DNA from: an uncultured Clostridia bacterium
GTDB lineage: Bacteria > Bacillota > Clostridia > Christensenellales > Borkfalkiaceae
Direction: 5' to 3'
DNA length: 14,484 bases
Assembly: GCA_946624395.1 (NCBI GenBank)
Contig: CAMORY010000063.1
Coordinates: 1 to 14,484 of the forward strand
Shown here: positions 1 to 7,922 of the stretch, one piece after another
Position numbering within the stretch: position 1 is the first letter of the stretch
How the letters are laid out: each line of letters starts with the position of its first letter
Program-made: the position numbers and the translations under genes
Notes under the pieces: model-generated
Told to the model about the DNA's origin: nothing
The model's database searches: none
What the model saw: only the letters and a program-made list of their open reading frames with translations

Positions 1-10
1 ATAAGAGTAA

Positions 11-15
11 AGGAG
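11..15 (+). promoter_or_regulatory. Ribosome binding site of the DUF1858 gene
   Basis: AGGAG lies 8 bases before the ATG at 24 and fixes that start. The promoter of this gene, if it has its own, lies outside the window. Confidence 0.8.
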
Positions 16-23
16 AAAATATT

Positions 24-221
24 ATGGCAAAAATAACCGAAAACACGACGATTTTCGAAGCGATTCAGATTAACCCCAAAGCGGGCGAAATTCTTATGCG
101 ATACGGTATGCATTGTTTGGGTTGCGCCTTAGCGCACGGCGAAACGATAAGCGAAGCGGCTGACGTTCACGGCGCGGACCTTGTTAAAATGCTTGAAGAA
201 TTAAACGATATAGAAGGTTAA
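24..221 (+). CDS. DUF1858 small CxxC protein (hybrid-cluster-protein-associated redox disulfide type)
   Basis: This is a complete 65-residue protein with no signal peptide or membrane segment, so it should be cytosolic. It matches the DUF1858 pattern: an N-terminal TTIFEAIQ stretch, a helix (PKAGEILMRYGMHC), and a CxxC pair at Cys31 and Cys34 followed by a second helix region (ISEAADVHGADLVKMLEEL). In this family the domain occurs alone, next to hybrid cluster protein genes, or at the N-terminus of ScdA/RIC-like proteins, and is suspected to act as a thiol redox or metal-handling module. The biochemical role is not established. The start is supported by an AGGAG box. The stop is 6 bases before the next gene, so the two are probably co-transcribed. 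Family assignment is fairly sure; function is not. Confidence 0.85.
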   Translation: MAKITENTTIFEAIQINPKAGEILMRYGMHCLGCALAHGETISEAADVHGADLVKMLEELNDIEG

Positions 222-227
222 TTTTTT

Positions 228-1328
228 ATGGCGGAAAGGGAATTTGCGGGCGATATCGGTGAAGAACGGGTTAAAGTAGAAACCGAAAACGTCAAATGCC
301 CGGGGTGCGGCGCGAATATGATATTCGACGCCGATTTGCAGACCCTGTACTGTCCGCATTGCGGCAGTAAAAAAGAACTCGGCGAAAGTAAAACGGCGCA
401 AGAAAAAGACATAATGGAAGGCTTGTCCGCGGACGCTGTATGGAAAGCGGACGAAACGACGGTTTTCCGTTGCGATAACTGCGGCGCGAAAGTGGTGCTT
501 GCCAAGGGCGAAACGGCAAAGACTTGCCCGTTCTGCGGCACGGCGCACGTGGAAAAGACCGAAGAACTTGCGGGGCTTAAGCCGGACGCGGTGTTGCCGT
601 TTGCATTCGGGCAGGACAAAGCGCTGGAATTCAGTAAAAACTGGGCTAAAAGGCGGTTTTTTGCGCCGCGCAAATTCAAAAAGAATTTAAATGCCGAAAA
701 CGTAAACGGCGTTTACACGCCTTGCTTTACTTTCGACAGCCATACTTATTCTACCTACATCGGCAGAATAGGCACGACTCATACGCGCACGGTGGGTTCG
801 GGCAAAAACAGACGTACCGAAACCTATACCGTATGGCGGAACATAAGCGGCACTTTTTCCGACTTTTTCGACGACGTGGCGATAGCGGCGGGCGACAAGT
901 GCGGGCAGAAAGAACTCGATAAACTTTCGCCTTACGACACTAATTCGAGTAAAGAATATAAAGAACAGTATCTTTTGGGCTTTATGGCGTACCATTACGA
1001 TAAGGAACTGTCGAACTGCTGGGACGTGGCGAAGACTAAAATAGACGCAATGCTTCGTAAACGTATTCTTTCGCAGTACCATTACGACAAAGTGGATTAT
1101 CTCAACGTATCCACCACGCACCAAGGGGTAAAATATAAGTACGTAATGCTACCCGTGTACGTCGGCAATTTTACGTTCAGTCAGAAACTTTATAACTTTT
1201 TCGTTAACGGCACTACGGGTAAAACTTACGGAAAGTACCCTAAATCCAAACTGAAAATAGGCTTGCTTACGGTTCTTGGTATTGCGGCAGCCGCGGCGCT
1301 TGCGTATTTTTTATTTATTAAAGGCTGA
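228..1328 (+). CDS. Double zinc-ribbon protein with C-terminal membrane anchor, function unknown
   Basis: The protein has 366 residues. Two zinc ribbons are visible: Cys24/Cys27 with Cys42/Cys45 (CPGCG...CPHCG), and Cys82/Cys85 with Cys100/Cys103 (CDNCG...CPFCG). A long middle region (about 110-340) carries no motif I can name; it is rich in Tyr, Thr and Lys and contains a possible beta-rich stretch around 180-225. A single hydrophobic helix at about 343-363 (LLTVLGIAAAAALAYFLF) ends only 3 residues before the C-terminus, so the protein looks tail-anchored with the zinc ribbons in the cytoplasm. Similar clostridial proteins are sometimes labelled TFIIB-type zinc ribbon or, misleadingly, PriA-like; nothing here indicates a helicase. 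A weak GAAGG box precedes the ATG. It is probably co-transcribed with the DUF1858 gene 6 bases upstream. The function is unknown to me. Confidence 0.8.
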   Translation: MAEREFAGDIGEERVKVETENVKCPGCGANMIFDADLQTLYCPHCGSKKELGESKTAQEKDIMEGLSADAVWKADETTVFRCDNCGAKVVLAKGETAKTCPFCGTAHVEKTEELAGLKPDAVLPFAFGQDKALEFSKNWAKRRFFAPRKFKKNLNAENVNGVYTPCFTFDSHTYSTYIGRIGTTHTRTVGSGKNRRTETYTVWRNISGTFSDFFDDVAIAAGDKCGQKELDKLSPYDTNSSKEYKEQYLLGFMAYHYDKELSNCWDVAKTKIDAMLRKRILSQYHYDKVDYLNVSTTHQGVKYKYVMLPVYVGNFTFSQKLYNFFVNGTTGKTYGKYPKSKLKIGLLTVLGIAAAAALAYFLFIKG

Positions 1329-1374
1329 AACTTATCGTAATTTAAGGCGTTTTTCCGCGTAAAAGGGCGTAAAA

Positions 1375-1420
1375 TTACCGTGCGTATAAAAAAATTGCGG
1401 TAAAAGCGCGTTCTTTTTAA
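1375..1420 (+). terminator. Weak intrinsic terminator candidate after the zinc-ribbon gene
   Basis: A 6-bp perfect stem TTACCG/CGGTAA (1375-1380 with 1398-1403) competes with a stem CGTGC/GCGCG (1379-1383 with 1406-1410, one G-U pair) that abuts the T-rich tail TTCTTTTTAA (1411-1420). The tail matches those of two stronger terminators in this window. The loops are long, so efficiency is doubtful. The rest of the 1329-1437 gap shows nothing else I can support. Confidence 0.4.
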
Positions 1421-1437
1421 AAAAAATCGAAAAATCA

Positions 1438-1467
1438 TTGACCGAAACAGTCAAAATATTATATAAT
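1438..1467 (+). promoter_or_regulatory. SigA-type promoter of secD-secF
   Basis: A -35 box TTGACC (1438-1443, five of six consensus bases) and a perfect -10 box TATAAT (1462-1467) are separated by 18 bp. Transcription should start near 1474, giving a leader of only about 43 bases before the secD ATG. Confidence 0.8.
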
Positions 1468-1475
1468 TTTATGTA

Positions 1476-1506
1476 GCACGAAAGTCAAAAACTAAAGTTT
1501 TCGTGC
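1476..1506 (+). promoter_or_regulatory. 5'-terminal mRNA hairpin directly before the secD ribosome binding site
   Basis: GCACGAAA (1476-1483) pairs perfectly with TTTCGTGC (1499-1506). Two further G-U pairs (1484/1498 and 1485/1497) leave an 11-base loop. The predicted transcript start is about 2 bases upstream, and the secD GGAGG (1507-1511) begins at the very next base. This placement fits a 5' stabiliser or a translation control element; which one is inference. Confidence 0.6.
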
Positions 1507-1511
1507 GGAGG
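1507..1511 (+). promoter_or_regulatory. Ribosome binding site of secD
   Basis: A perfect GGAGG sits 5 bases before the ATG at 1517. It is immediately adjacent to the base of the leader hairpin, so folding could restrict ribosome access. Confidence 0.8.
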
Positions 1512-1516
1512 CAACG

Positions 1517-2866
1517 ATGAAAAAAAGCAAAGCAATCGTATTGCTTACCATAGCGCTCGTTATAACGGCTATCCTTACCTTCCTTACTTTTGCAAGATTT
1601 CCGGTAGGGACGAAGAATTTTAACGGGTTTTTGGGCGCGATACAGACCGATTACGATTTAAGCGGCGGCACGGCGTACACTCTTACTCTTTCGGACGATA
1701 ATGTTAACGACGTAGACGACGTGGACGAAGTTATAAACACCTTGAAATACAGGCTTAACCTTTTAGGTTATGAAAATTATTCGGTGAAAGCGATAAAAGA
1801 CGTTGACGCAGCGGTAGAAGATTACGATATCCGTATAGAAGCGCGCGGCAGCGTTAGCAGGTTCGGCGAAGTTGATACCGACACGCTTGCAAGCGATATA
1901 AAGGTTGCGGCGGCGTACGGCGAACTGACCTTTTACGGCGGCACTTCGCAAAATCCTACCGAACAGATTTTAGACGACGGCACACCTGTTGCGGACGCCT
2001 ATTATATGGGCGTGTCCAACAACGGCGACAGCACCACTTATAACGTAAACATTAAGTTCAGCAATTACGGCTACGACGCGTTGATGGAACTTTTAAATGC
2101 AAATTCCACGTACTACGTGCAGATAAATTTAGGTGATACGGTGTTGTTGCCCGGTACTTCCGCGCTGTCGTCTTCTTATATAAACGACAAATCCCTTATA
2201 ATAACCACCGGTTCGGAAGCGAGCGCAAGGCAGGCGGCTTTGCAGATTAAAACGGGCGGACTTGCTTATAAGTACGACGTGTCCGACGGGGAAGACGTTT
2301 CTTCGCCGCTTGGACGCAATCTCGAAATAAAAAGTATTATTACAATATCTTTGTTTTTAGTGGCGATTATCGCGGCTATGTTCGTGATAGATAAAAAATA
2401 CGGTGTGGTTTCCTGTCTTTCGACAATAGCGTTTACCGATATCTATCTGTTCCTTATGATAGCAATCCCGGGCATTAAAATTTCGATAGGCGGCGTTATA
2501 GGTTTCGCGCTTTCGACCGTGTTGCTTGCCGACGGGTTTATGATAATTTCCAAGCGCATTAAAGAAGAATTTGCACGCGGTAAAACGGTAAAGAGTGCGG
2601 TCAAAACGGGCTTTAAGCGCGCGCTTTTACCCATTGCGGGTACTGCCGGAATAACGGCTGCCTCCGCGTTTATCCTGTTTGCATTAACCGGCGGCGCGCT
2701 TAAAAACTTCGCGCTCGTGTTTGCGGTAGGCACAGTGCTTGCGGCGGCGATAAATCTGCTTGTTTCGAGAATGTTCGCAAATCTTATTTTGGCGATAGTA
2801 AAATACGACCAAAGTTTTCTGGGGCTTAAACGCACCGATAAAAACGCGGAAGAGGCGGGTGAATAA
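1517..2866 (+). CDS. secD: Protein translocase subunit SecD
   Basis: SecD, with SecF, uses the proton gradient to help the Sec channel complete export of proteins across the membrane. The 449-residue protein has the expected layout: TM1 (about 6-26), a large extracytoplasmic P1 region (about 30-265) starting with the family motif YDLSGGTAYTL (46-56), then five TM helices (about 272-430). The hallmark membrane aspartate is kept at Asp339 in LLADGFMIISKRIKEE, which aligns with the usual VDANVLIFERIREE. The P1 region also contains the ALQIKTGGLAYKY segment typical of SecD. The start is set by a perfect GGAGG. It overlaps secF by one base (TAATG), implying coupled translation of the partner. SecD and SecF are separate genes here, unlike the fused SecDF of B. 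subtilis. Overall divergent but convincing. Confidence 0.9.
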   Translation: MKKSKAIVLLTIALVITAILTFLTFARFPVGTKNFNGFLGAIQTDYDLSGGTAYTLTLSDDNVNDVDDVDEVINTLKYRLNLLGYENYSVKAIKDVDAAVEDYDIRIEARGSVSRFGEVDTDTLASDIKVAAAYGELTFYGGTSQNPTEQILDDGTPVADAYYMGVSNNGDSTTYNVNIKFSNYGYDALMELLNANSTYYVQINLGDTVLLPGTSALSSSYINDKSLIITTGSEASARQAALQIKTGGLAYKYDVSDGEDVSSPLGRNLEIKSIITISLFLVAIIAAMFVIDKKYGVVSCLSTIAFTDIYLFLMIAIPGIKISIGGVIGFALSTVLLADGFMIISKRIKEEFARGKTVKSAVKTGFKRALLPIAGTAGITAASAFILFALTGGALKNFALVFAVGTVLAAAINLLVSRMFANLILAIVKYDQSFLGLKRTDKNAEEAGE

Positions 2867-3768
2867 TGATGAAACTTTTCGGTAAACTCAAAATCTGGAT
2901 AATAGTTGCAGTAATCACCGTCCTTTTAGGTGCTCTTTTATTGTCGATATTCGGCTTAAATCAGACGCCCGACTATAAATCGTCTTACGAAGCGTCGGTA
3001 AGCGTTGACCAGAACGTAAACGGTTCGGGCGAACTCGTAGATAAAACCGCGAGAGCGTATTTTGGCGAAAAGGGCTACAGACTTTCCGATTACGCTACTC
3101 AAAAAACCGAAGACGGGGATAAGTATATCTACAAATTCCACAAAGCGGGCGATATAGACAAAGAAGAATTACAAGCCGTGCTTCAAACGGCGCTTGATAA
3201 CGACGCGGAATTAGGTGCTCTTAATCTTAAAGCGTCGGCGGAATACGGCGAAGTTAAAATCACTTCCGACTATAACGCGGGTAAAATTCTTTTAGCCTGC
3301 CTGTTGGGACTTATAGTAGCGTTTGCGGTTTCTTTCTTTACCGTAAAACTCGCAGGCGCTTTGACCGTCGTTTGCAACGCGGTTATGACCTTGGTTATAT
3401 ATACTATGCTCGTTGCGATAACGCGGATTCCCGCGCTACCCGATTTTGCGATAGTAGGCGGGGCGGCAATGCTCCTTTCCGTCGTTATGACTTTCGTTAT
3501 AACTTGCAGATATAAAGAAAAACTTAAACTTGACGAAAAGGCGGACGTTTCGGCGGTAGCGACGGACGGCGTAAAGGACGGATTTATCAGGCTTTGCTTT
3601 ATAACCTGCGCGGTTATACTTGCGGCGGCGCTGCTATTCGTCGGCGGCGTGTATTTCCTGTTTATCGGGCTTAAACTTATACTTGCCGCAATATCCGCTT
3701 ATTTAGTATCCTGCGTGGCAACACCCGCGCTGTGGACGGTCTTCAAGAAATTGAAAATCAAAAAATAA
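2866..3768 (+). CDS. secF: SecF-like translocase subunit, divergent
   Basis: This 300-residue membrane protein is called SecF from its position directly after secD, its size and its topology: TM1 (about 9-30), an extracytoplasmic domain (about 31-137), then five TM helices (about 139-290). Sequence signatures are largely lost. The usual N-terminal DFTGGT is absent. The usual GYSxNDT...FDRIRE region reads LLSVVMTFVITCRYKEKL (203-220), so the membrane aspartate becomes Met208 and the FDR aspartate becomes Cys214. An arginine (Arg242) remains where the next TM helix begins, perhaps equivalent to the conserved SecF arginine. Two ATG codons lie in tandem (2866 and 2869); the first overlaps the secD stop, and GAGG at 2852-2855 precedes both. 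It could work only as a structural partner of SecD. It is an intact frame, not a pseudogene. Confidence 0.75.
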   Translation: MMKLFGKLKIWIIVAVITVLLGALLLSIFGLNQTPDYKSSYEASVSVDQNVNGSGELVDKTARAYFGEKGYRLSDYATQKTEDGDKYIYKFHKAGDIDKEELQAVLQTALDNDAELGALNLKASAEYGEVKITSDYNAGKILLACLLGLIVAFAVSFFTVKLAGALTVVCNAVMTLVIYTMLVAITRIPALPDFAIVGGAAMLLSVVMTFVITCRYKEKLKLDEKADVSAVATDGVKDGFIRLCFITCAVILAAALLFVGGVYFLFIGLKLILAAISAYLVSCVATPALWTVFKKLKIKK

Positions 3769-3786
3769 ATTTACGGAAAACAAGAA

Positions 3787-3824
3787 AAGGCGGAAGAAAC
3801 TTTTTTCCGCCTTGTTCTTTTTAA
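3787..3824 (+). terminator. secF: Intrinsic terminator after secF
   Basis: AAGGCGGAA (3787-3795) pairs perfectly with TTCCGCCTT (3805-3813). The stem can extend inward through one G-U and two A-U pairs to a 3-base loop. The tail GTTCTTTTTAA follows. This closes the secD-secF transcript and separates it from recJ. Confidence 0.88.
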
Positions 3825-3867
3825 TAGGGGAATATTTAACGGGACAAATCGTTCTGTCGGAACTCAA

Positions 3868-5796
3868 ATGAAAATCGCGTACCCGAAAGTCTTGCAGGAA
3901 AGCGAGAACATTAAAATTAAAGAGATTGCGTTTAATTGCGGAATTCTTACCGAAACCGCAAGGCTTTTGTATGACCGCGGCATTAAAGACGTTCAATCGG
4001 CAAAGCGTTTTTTAAGTCCCGATAAAAGCCACTTTTTAAATCCTTTCGACCTAAAAGGGATGTCGGAAGCGGTTTCGCGCATTAAAAAAGCCGAAGAGTT
4101 TGGCGAACGGGTGCTGGTATTCGGCGATTACGACGCGGACGGTATTTGCGCGGCGGCGATTTTAGGCGGCTGTTTAAAACAACTCGGTATAAATCCGATT
4201 ATCACCGTGCCGGAGCGTGAAGAAGGCTACGGGCTTAATCTCGAAAAGATAGAAAAAATAAATTCCGAAAATAAAATCGACCTTATAATTACCGTGGACT
4301 GCGGCATTTCCGACGCGGAAAAGGTAAAAGAACTTAAAGCCCGCGGTATAGACGTTATAATTACCGACCATCACGAACCGCCCGAAATTCTGCCCGACTG
4401 TGTATGTATAAACCCTAAAATAAAGGGGCAAAGCTACGGCTTTGACGGGCTTTGCGGCGGCGGCGTTGCGTATAAATTAGGGGTAGCGCTTATAGGCGAA
4501 AAGGCGGACGAGTTTTTGGACTTTGCCGCACTTGCCACCGTTGCCGACAGTATGGATTTAATAAGCGAAAACCGCGACATAGTGGCGGAAGGCTTAAAAC
4601 TTATAAACACCGCGCCAAGACAGGCATTTAAAATCTTTCTCGGCGATAACACCAAAACGGTTAGCGCGCAAACGCTTGCGTACGCTATTGCCCCGCGCGT
4701 AAACGCGGGGGGCAGGATGGGCGACGCTTCTACCGCGCTTAAACTGTTCTTATCGGAAGACGAAAACGAAATATTTGATTTAGCGGTAAAACTCAACGTA
4801 TATAATGCTAACAGGCAGGACCTTTGCGAAACCACTTTTATAAACGCCAAAGATATTATATCTGAAACGGGCGCTTTTGCCGACAGGATAATACTCGTTC
4901 GCGGCGAAGAGTGGAAAGCGGGGATATTAGGCATAGTCGCCGCGAAACTTACCGAAGCGTACAATAAACCCGTGATAGTTTTCGCAAAAAGCGGCGAAGG
5001 GTATAAGGGTTCTGCGCGCAGCGTGGACGGGATAAATATTTACGACGCTATCTGCGCGGTCAAAGAATATCTTATCGCTTTCGGCGGGCACTCGCAGGCG
5101 GCGGGGCTTTCCGTTTCGGAAGAAAATTTCGAGCCGCTACGCAGGGCTATAAACCTTTACGCGGAAAAAGCGTTTATCGACGCGGACAGGGAAAGGGAAA
5201 TTGCCGTGGATATAGTTGCGGAAGATGAAATTCCCGAACGCCTTGCGGAAGAGATAGAATTATTAGAACCGTTCGGCGTGGGCAACCGCCGCCCGCTGTT
5301 TGCGACGACGGTAGATAAAACGGTGATGAATCCGTTAAAAGAAGATTCCCCGCATTATTCGTTCAGCACCAAGGCGGTGGAGATGCTGGATTTCAACGGC
5401 GTAAACGACGTGCCGATTTTAGCCTATCCCGTGCCCAAAACGCTGGTTTTTGAACTTAACGTTTCGACTTTCAGAAATAAACGTTCGATAAAGGGCTTTA
5501 TGCGGAACGTCGTGTGCGATTTTGAAAGTGTGGCGGACGGGCTATCTTTAGACAGAACGGAGTTTGAGCGCGCGTACGTTAAAGCCGTAAACTTTGAAAA
5601 CCGCCCCGTAAACCAACTGTTTGACGGGCGGGGAAATACGGAAAAAGAAAAGGCGCAGTTTGCGTTCTGTTTCGAAGTGTTTAAAGAACTCGGCTTTTTC
5701 ACGGTTAAAAACGGGATTTTAATTAAAAACGCGTCGGTTAAAAAGCCGCTTGACGATTCCTTGCTTTACAGAAAATTAGGAGAAAGACAATGTTAG
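3868..5796 (+). CDS. recJ: Single-stranded-DNA-specific 5'-3' exonuclease RecJ
   Basis: RecJ degrades single-stranded DNA 5' to 3' in recombination, mismatch and base-excision repair. All the DHH-family metal-site motifs are present: GDYDADG (86-92), VDCG (143-146), DHH (167-169) and ATVADSMD (223-230). The DHHA1 region follows with PRVNAGGRMG (276-285), GSARS (381-385) and GGHSQAAG (406-413), and the linker motif LEPFGVGN (466-473) leads into an OB-fold region. The C-terminal part (about 560-642) is short compared with the roughly 786-residue B. subtilis enzyme, so the extra Gram-positive C-terminal domain is probably reduced. ATG 3868 is the only plausible start, because no ATG, GTG or TTG lies in frame just upstream. 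The ribosome binding site is weak (GGAA at 3859-3862) and I find no convincing promoter between the preceding terminator and this gene. It overlaps rel by 7 bases. Confidence 0.95.
   Translation: MKIAYPKVLQESENIKIKEIAFNCGILTETARLLYDRGIKDVQSAKRFLSPDKSHFLNPFDLKGMSEAVSRIKKAEEFGERVLVFGDYDADGICAAAILGGCLKQLGINPIITVPEREEGYGLNLEKIEKINSENKIDLIITVDCGISDAEKVKELKARGIDVIITDHHEPPEILPDCVCINPKIKGQSYGFDGLCGGGVAYKLGVALIGEKADEFLDFAALATVADSMDLISENRDIVAEGLKLINTAPRQAFKIFLGDNTKTVSAQTLAYAIAPRVNAGGRMGDASTALKLFLSEDENEIFDLAVKLNVYNANRQDLCETTFINAKDIISETGAFADRIILVRGEEWKAGILGIVAAKLTEAYNKPVIVFAKSGEGYKGSARSVDGINIYDAICAVKEYLIAFGGHSQAAGLSVSEENFEPLRRAINLYAEKAFIDADREREIAVDIVAEDEIPERLAEEIELLEPFGVGNRRPLFATTVDKTVMNPLKEDSPHYSFSTKAVEMLDFNGVNDVPILAYPVPKTLVFELNVSTFRNKRSIKGFMRNVVCDFESVADGLSLDRTEFERAYVKAVNFENRPVNQLFDGRGNTEKEKAQFAFCFEVFKELGFFTVKNGILIKNASVKKPLDDSLLYRKLGERQC
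5778..5782 (+). promoter_or_regulatory. Ribosome binding site of rel inside recJ
   Basis: AGGAG lies within the last codons of recJ, 7 bases before the rel ATG at 5790. It fixes that start and supports coupled translation. Confidence 0.8.
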
Positions 5797-7922
5797 ACGT
5801 TATCGGAAAACTCGAAACGAATTATACCGGTAAAGACCTTAATCTTTGTTTAAAAGCCCACGACTTTGCCAAAGCCGCGCACGAGAACCAAAAGCGCGCT
5901 TCGGGTGAAGAATATTTCGTTCACCCCTGTACCGTCGCGGGGGTTTTAGTCGATTTGGGGCTGGGCGCGGGCACGGTTGCCGCGGCGTTCTTGCACGACG
6001 TAATAGAAGATACGCCCGTTTCAGAAGGTGATATAAAGCAGGAATTCGGCGACGAAGTTTTAACGCTGGTACTTGGGGTTACCAAACTCGACCGAATAGA
6101 GTTTACATCGCTCGAAGAAGAACAGGCGGAGAATTTCAGAAAGCTGTTCGTCGCTATGGCGAAAGACATACGGGTAATAATAATCAAACTTGCCGACAGA
6201 CTGCATAATATGCGCTCGCTTAACTTTCTCTCAATCGAACGCCAGCAGCGTATGGCGCGGGAAACGTTGGAAATCTACGCGCCGCTTGCGGGGCGCTTGG
6301 GGATTTCGCAAATTAAGTGCGAACTCGAAGACTTGTGCTTAAAATATCTCGAACCCGATTTTTACGAATATCTTTCCATAAATATCGAAGAGCGTGTTAA
6401 AGAAGGCTACGAACTTACCGACCACGTGGTAGCGGAACTCAATAAAATGCTTGAAAGTTCGGGAATAAAGGGCGAAGTGTTCGGGCGCAGAAAACACCTT
6501 TACAGCATATACCGCAAGATGAAGGAAAAGGGTAAAACGCTTGACCAGATATTCGACCTTGTCGCCATACGCGTTATAGTAAACACGGTGGACGAGTGCT
6601 ACGAAATATTCGGTAAGATACACAATAAGTGGAAACCCGTTCCCGGGCGGATAAAGGACTATATAGCGACGCCGAAACCGAATATGTACCGTTCCTTGCA
6701 TACGACCGTTGTAACAAATTACGGCAGGGTGTTCGAGATACAGATAAGAACGTACGAAATGAACCACGCCGCCGAATACGGTATCGCCGCGCACTGGAAA
6801 TACAAAGAGAAAAAAGAAGGCGACGATTTAGACACCCGTCTTTCCTGGATACGCGAAGTTATGGAATGGCAGGGCGGCTTAAAGGACAGCAAGGAATTTT
6901 TAAGTTCCTTAAAAGGGGACGTGTATAGTTCCGAAGTGCTTGTGTTCACCCCTAAAGGCGACGTCATAAGTCTGCCGAAAGGCGCAACGCCCTTGGATTT
7001 TGCCTACCATATCCACTCGGCGATAGGCAACAAGTGCGTAGGCGCGAAAGTCAATTCCAAAATGGTTCCGCTGTCCAGCACCTTGCAGGTGGGCGACGTG
7101 GTGGAAGTCATTACTTCGCAAAACTCCAAAGGTCCGTCGTGGGACTGGCTTAAAATAGTCAAAAGCCCCAGCGCACGCGTTAAAATCCGTCAGTTCTTCA
7201 AAAAGGAGATGAAGGAAGAGAACGTCAAAACGGGCAAGAGTATGCTTGACGCGGAAGCAAAACGCCGCGGCTATTCGCTTTCCGACCTTTTGACCGAAGA
7301 GTCGTTTTTGGTGCTTTCAAACAAGTTATCCTTTGCAAGCGAAGAAGAAATGTTTGCATCCGTAGGCTACGGCGCGGTATCGGTCAATCAGGTTATAGTA
7401 AAACTTCTGGATTTTTACCGCAAAACCCGTCCGCAGGAGCGTATCAGGGAAATATCCACGGGCAGGAAGAGCCAGACGGGCGGCGTAATAGTCAAGGGTA
7501 TGAACGGACTGTTGGTGCGGTTTGCGGGGTGCTGTAATCCCGTTCCCGGCGACGAGATAGTCGGCTTTATTTCCCGCGGACACGGGGTAAGCGTACACAG
7601 GAAAGACTGTACCAACTTAAAGAACGCCGAACCCGACAGACTTATAGAAGTCGCGTGGGAGAACAGAACGTCCACCGCGTTCAATGCGGAAATCAAGGTG
7701 CTTGGCGAAGTGCAGACGGATATTCTTTTCGCGGTGGCGGCGGCAACGAGCGAACTTCAACTCGAAATCGTTTCGACCAACGGCAGAACGGACGCGCGCG
7801 CGAACAGGGTGGTAGTCGATTTTACCATACGGCTTAAAGACAAAGCGGCGCTTGACAGACTTATATCCAAATTAAAACAGGATAAACGCGTATTAGACGT
7901 TTTCAGGGCGGCAAGCACGTGA
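5790..7922 (+). CDS. rel: Bifunctional (p)ppGpp synthetase/hydrolase, RelA/SpoT homologue (Rel)
   Basis: This 710-residue RSH enzyme makes and hydrolyses the stringent-response alarmone (p)ppGpp. The N-terminal HD hydrolase domain is intact: His45, HDVIEDT (69-75) and KLADRLHNMR (133-142). The synthetase domain follows, with GRRKHLYSIYRKM (232-244), Asp256, RIKD (287-290), the nucleotide-site region KPNMYRSLHT and HAAEYGIAAHWKYKE (326-340). RIKD fits the RxKD motif of bifunctional Rel enzymes, not the ExDD of RelA-type synthetase-only enzymes. The regulatory half has a TGS domain (about 383-443), a conserved-cysteine zinc-finger-like domain with AGCCNPVPGD (579-588) and HRKDC (603-607), and a C-terminal ACT domain (about 634-707). 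Its length is normal for Firmicutes Rel. The gene overlaps recJ by 7 bases and the next gene by 4, so it sits in a tightly coupled operon. Confidence 0.97.
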   Translation: MLDVIGKLETNYTGKDLNLCLKAHDFAKAAHENQKRASGEEYFVHPCTVAGVLVDLGLGAGTVAAAFLHDVIEDTPVSEGDIKQEFGDEVLTLVLGVTKLDRIEFTSLEEEQAENFRKLFVAMAKDIRVIIIKLADRLHNMRSLNFLSIERQQRMARETLEIYAPLAGRLGISQIKCELEDLCLKYLEPDFYEYLSINIEERVKEGYELTDHVVAELNKMLESSGIKGEVFGRRKHLYSIYRKMKEKGKTLDQIFDLVAIRVIVNTVDECYEIFGKIHNKWKPVPGRIKDYIATPKPNMYRSLHTTVVTNYGRVFEIQIRTYEMNHAAEYGIAAHWKYKEKKEGDDLDTRLSWIREVMEWQGGLKDSKEFLSSLKGDVYSSEVLVFTPKGDVISLPKGATPLDFAYHIHSAIGNKCVGAKVNSKMVPLSSTLQVGDVVEVITSQNSKGPSWDWLKIVKSPSARVKIRQFFKKEMKEENVKTGKSMLDAEAKRRGYSLSDLLTEESFLVLSNKLSFASEEEMFASVGYGAVSVNQVIVKLLDFYRKTRPQERIREISTGRKSQTGGVIVKGMNGLLVRFAGCCNPVPGDEIVGFISRGHGVSVHRKDCTNLKNAEPDRLIEVAWENRTSTAFNAEIKVLGEVQTDILFAVAAATSELQLEIVSTNGRTDARANRVVVDFTIRLKDKAALDRLISKLKQDKRVLDVFRAAST

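Noticed and set aside
1329..1437. Riboswitch or small RNA in the gap before secD
   Set aside because: Only weak hairpins and a short GCGTAAAA direct repeat are visible. There is no recognisable riboswitch core, and the region lies upstream of the secD promoter.
2866..3768. secF as a pseudogene
   Set aside because: The frame is complete, the topology is correct, its start overlaps secD and its terminator is well formed. Divergence of motifs alone does not show decay.
3812..3840. Possible recJ promoter (TTGTTC with TTTAAC, 17 bp apart)
   Set aside because: The -35-like part is inside the secF terminator tail and the -10-like part matches only four of six bases.
4434..4964. Long open frame on the minus strand inside recJ (likewise 218-679, 9141-9641 and 10222-10614)
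   Set aside because: These are shadows of well-identified plus-strand genes. They have Ser/Pro/Leu-rich compositions, no motif and no ribosome binding site.
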